Part shown: positions 36,402 through 37,741 of the stretch, piece by piece
How the letters are laid out: every line of letters begins with the position of its first letter
Numbering within the stretch: the first letter of the stretch is position 1
From: Draconibacterium orientale
GTDB taxonomy: Bacteria; Bacteroidota; Bacteroidia; Bacteroidales; DYQJ01
NCBI GenBank assembly: GCA_020719345.1
Contig: DYQJ01000005.1
Location: forward strand, 1-37,741
Length of the DNA stretch: 37,741 bases
Reading direction: 5' to 3'
Program-made: the position numbers and the translations under genes
The notes under the pieces: generated by a model
What the model saw: the letters and a program-made list of their open reading frames with translations, nothing else
Database searches by the model: none
Told to the model about the DNA's origin: nothing

Positions 36402-36428
36402 CAACTTTTAAAAAGTTGTCAAATCTGT
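36392..36428. repeat. perfect hairpin, copy 2 / possible terminator
   Basis: 18-base perfectly complementary arms (ACAGATTTGACAACTTTT and its complement) around one A. It overlaps the final codons and stop of the 208-residue gene, so it could end transcription, though no T tract follows. Copy 1 is at 35331-35363. Confidence 0.7.
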
Positions 36429-36484
36429 AAAATCTTGTCAATTCTGAAAAATCTGAAAATTCTGGTTAAAAAAACATAATAAAA

Positions 36485-36532
36485 AAGGAATATATTCCGC
36501 AAATATTATTATTTTTGCGGAACATATTCCTT
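36485..36532 (+). promoter_or_regulatory. double dyad around a -7 box (operator-like)
   Basis: GGAATATATTCC (36487-36498, a perfect palindrome) and GGAACATATTCC (36519-36530) flank TATTTTTG (36510-36517). The whole 48 bases also form a hairpin with 19-base arms (one mismatch, loop of 10). It ends eight bases before the ATPase ATG. A dimeric repressor or activator could bind the two dyads. Confidence 0.55.
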
Positions 36533-36539
36533 AAAATAA

Positions 36540-37673
36540 ATGTTTATGATAGAACGACAACTTAAAAATCTTATTTTAAATCGTTTAGGTAAAGCCATAA
36601 TTATATTAGGTCCTCGTCAGACCGGAAAGACAACGATGCTAAGAAGTATCTCAGAGATTTTGGGCAATTACTTATTTCTTGATGCCGATGACCCGACTGT
36701 AAGAGTCATGCTTGCCAATGCTAATACCGAGCAGCTAAGACAAATTATAGGTACCCACAAAGTTGTTTTTATTGACGAGGCACAACGTATAAAAAATATC
36801 GGTTTAACACTTAAAATTATTACCGACCAGCTAAAAAATGTTCAGCTTCTTGTGAGTGGTTCGTCTTCGCTTGAGCTTACTAACCAAATAAATGAACCAT
36901 TAACAGGTCGCAAATGGGAGTATATGCTTTATCCTATTAGTTGGCAAGAATTTACCAATTATGTCGGGTATTTAAAAAGCGAACAACAGCTTGAAAATCG
37001 CATTATTTATGGAATGTATCCGGAGGTGATAACGAGTGCAAGTTTAGAGAGACAAATATTACAACAACTTTCAAGTAGTTATTTGTATAAAGATTTGCTG
37101 ACTTACGAAAAAATCCGTAAACCTGAACTTATAGAAAAATTACTGCGAGCCATTGCTTTTCAAATAGGTAACGAAGTTTCGTACAACGAATTGTCCAGTA
37201 CTTTGCAAATAGATAGCAAAACTATCGCTACTTATATTGATTTATTAGAAAAAGCATTTATTATTTTCAAATTAAGTCCGTTGAGCAGAAATTTACGAAA
37301 CGAAATTTCGAGCAATCGCAAAATATATTTTTACGATACCGGCATACGTAATGCTCTGATTTCTAATTTCAATCCTTTATCTTTGCGAAATGATACCGGT
37401 GCTTTATGGGAAAATTTTTTAATTAGCGAAAGAATGAAATATTTAGAATACAACGAATTACATAATAATAAATATTTCTGGCGAACCACTCAACAACAAG
37501 AAATAGACTATATTGAAGAACATTCAGGAAAATTGTTTGCCTACGAATTTAAGTGGAACGTCAACAAAAAAGCAACGTTATCTAAAACTTTTGCAAATGC
37601 CTATCAAGAGCATGAATTTAAGGTAATAACTAAAGAAAATTATACACAATTTATTACTTTATGTACAATGTAG
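36540..37673 (+). CDS. AAA_14/DUF4143-family ATP-binding protein
   Basis: 377 residues. N-terminal P-loop ATPase of the AAA_14 type: GPRQTGKT (24-31), VVFIDEAQRI (75-84), VSGSSSLEL near 110. The C-terminal DUF4143 domain from about 190 contains WRTTQQQEIDYIEE and AYEFKWN, which form a PD-(D/E)XK-like Glu-Asp-Glu-Lys pattern. These proteins are numerous in Bacteroidota; suggested roles lie in mobile elements or toxin-antitoxin-like systems, not firmly established. A second in-frame ATG lies two codons in. It carries its own regulated-looking promoter. Confidence 0.9.
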   Translation: MFMIERQLKNLILNRLGKAIIILGPRQTGKTTMLRSISEILGNYLFLDADDPTVRVMLANANTEQLRQIIGTHKVVFIDEAQRIKNIGLTLKIITDQLKNVQLLVSGSSSLELTNQINEPLTGRKWEYMLYPISWQEFTNYVGYLKSEQQLENRIIYGMYPEVITSASLERQILQQLSSSYLYKDLLTYEKIRKPELIEKLLRAIAFQIGNEVSYNELSSTLQIDSKTIATYIDLLEKAFIIFKLSPLSRNLRNEISSNRKIYFYDTGIRNALISNFNPLSLRNDTGALWENFLISERMKYLEYNELHNNKYFWRTTQQQEIDYIEEHSGKLFAYEFKWNVNKKATLSKTFANAYQEHEFKVITKENYTQFITLCTM

Positions 37674-37691
37674 AATATTTTAAACAATTTA

Positions 37692-37704
37692 GCAACGTAG
37701 TTGC
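37692..37704. repeat. short palindrome in the terminal spacer
   Basis: GCAAC-GTA-GTTGC inverted repeat 18 bases past the ATPase stop, followed by CATCTTTGTAGAAAATA. It may be the edge of a dispersed repeat that continues beyond the window; nothing more can be said. Confidence 0.35.
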
Positions 37705-37741
37705 GTCATCTTTGTAGAAAATAGGTAACCTCCACACTACA

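Noticed and set aside
1-37741. CRISPR array, rRNA genes, complete insertion sequence with transposase, or prophage
   Set aside because: No regularly spaced repeats, rRNA-like segments, transposase reading frames or phage structural genes were seen; the mobile elements present are non-coding.

Overview
The window looks like a chromosomal segment from an AT-rich member of the Bacteroidota. Evidence: many putative promoters fit the TTTG-N17-20-TAnnTTTG pattern known for that phylum, Shine-Dalgarno sequences are weak or absent, and typical families are present (DUF5916 outer-membrane protein, DUF3276 PUR-like protein, RMD1/DUF155 protein, exosortase-like protein, SpoIIE-type phosphatase, DUF4143 ATPase). 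No genus can be named from the sequence alone.

Layout. 1-2.7 kb: a large CBM9/DUF5916 outer-membrane protein. 2.7-7.7 kb (minus): a two-gene operon of a 1356-residue RecQ-related helicase whose ATPase motifs are eroded, overlapped by a coiled-coil protein with a C-terminal membrane anchor. 7.8-12.2 kb: psuG, an unknown secreted protein, an outer-membrane barrel gene coupled to pdxJ, a CBS-domain protein and a YfcE-like phosphoesterase. 12.2-17.2 kb: housekeeping genes ffh, folD, a DUF1801 gene and ftsH. 17.2-17.75 kb: two amputated defence genes (DUF1016/YhcG nuclease and a type III-like Mod methyltransferase) on either side of a palindromic element. 17.9-25.6 kb (minus): a radical SAM/SPASM enzyme and a 2200-residue protein joining a fold-type-I PLP domain to an HPr-kinase-like P-loop domain. 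26.3-27.6 kb: a DNA methyltransferase whose coupled presumptive restriction endonuclease is cut off by a miniature element. 27.6-31.3 kb: RMD1, a tiny lipoprotein and mntP, then the converging pfk-DUF3276-membrane protein operon. 31.4-37.7 kb: exosortase-like protein, PAS/SpoIIE phosphatase with a beta-helix lipoprotein, tRNA-Arg(ACG), two small unknown genes and a DUF4143 ATPase.

Mobile DNA. Three families of short non-coding inverted-repeat elements are visible. Family A is 190 bp, with two copies identical by eye; one has an 8-bp target duplication in the ffh leader and the other ends the restriction gene. Family B is about 126 bp, with two copies in opposite orientation; one has a perfect 8-bp duplication. 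Family C is a 136-bp near-perfect hairpin joining the two broken defence genes. The restriction genes here appear to be decaying through these elements.

Best candidates for undescribed biology: the giant PLP/HPr-kinase-like fusion (active-site residues of both domains present), and the degenerate RecQ-like protein with its membrane-anchored coiled-coil partner. All calls were made by reading the sequence; no database search was run.
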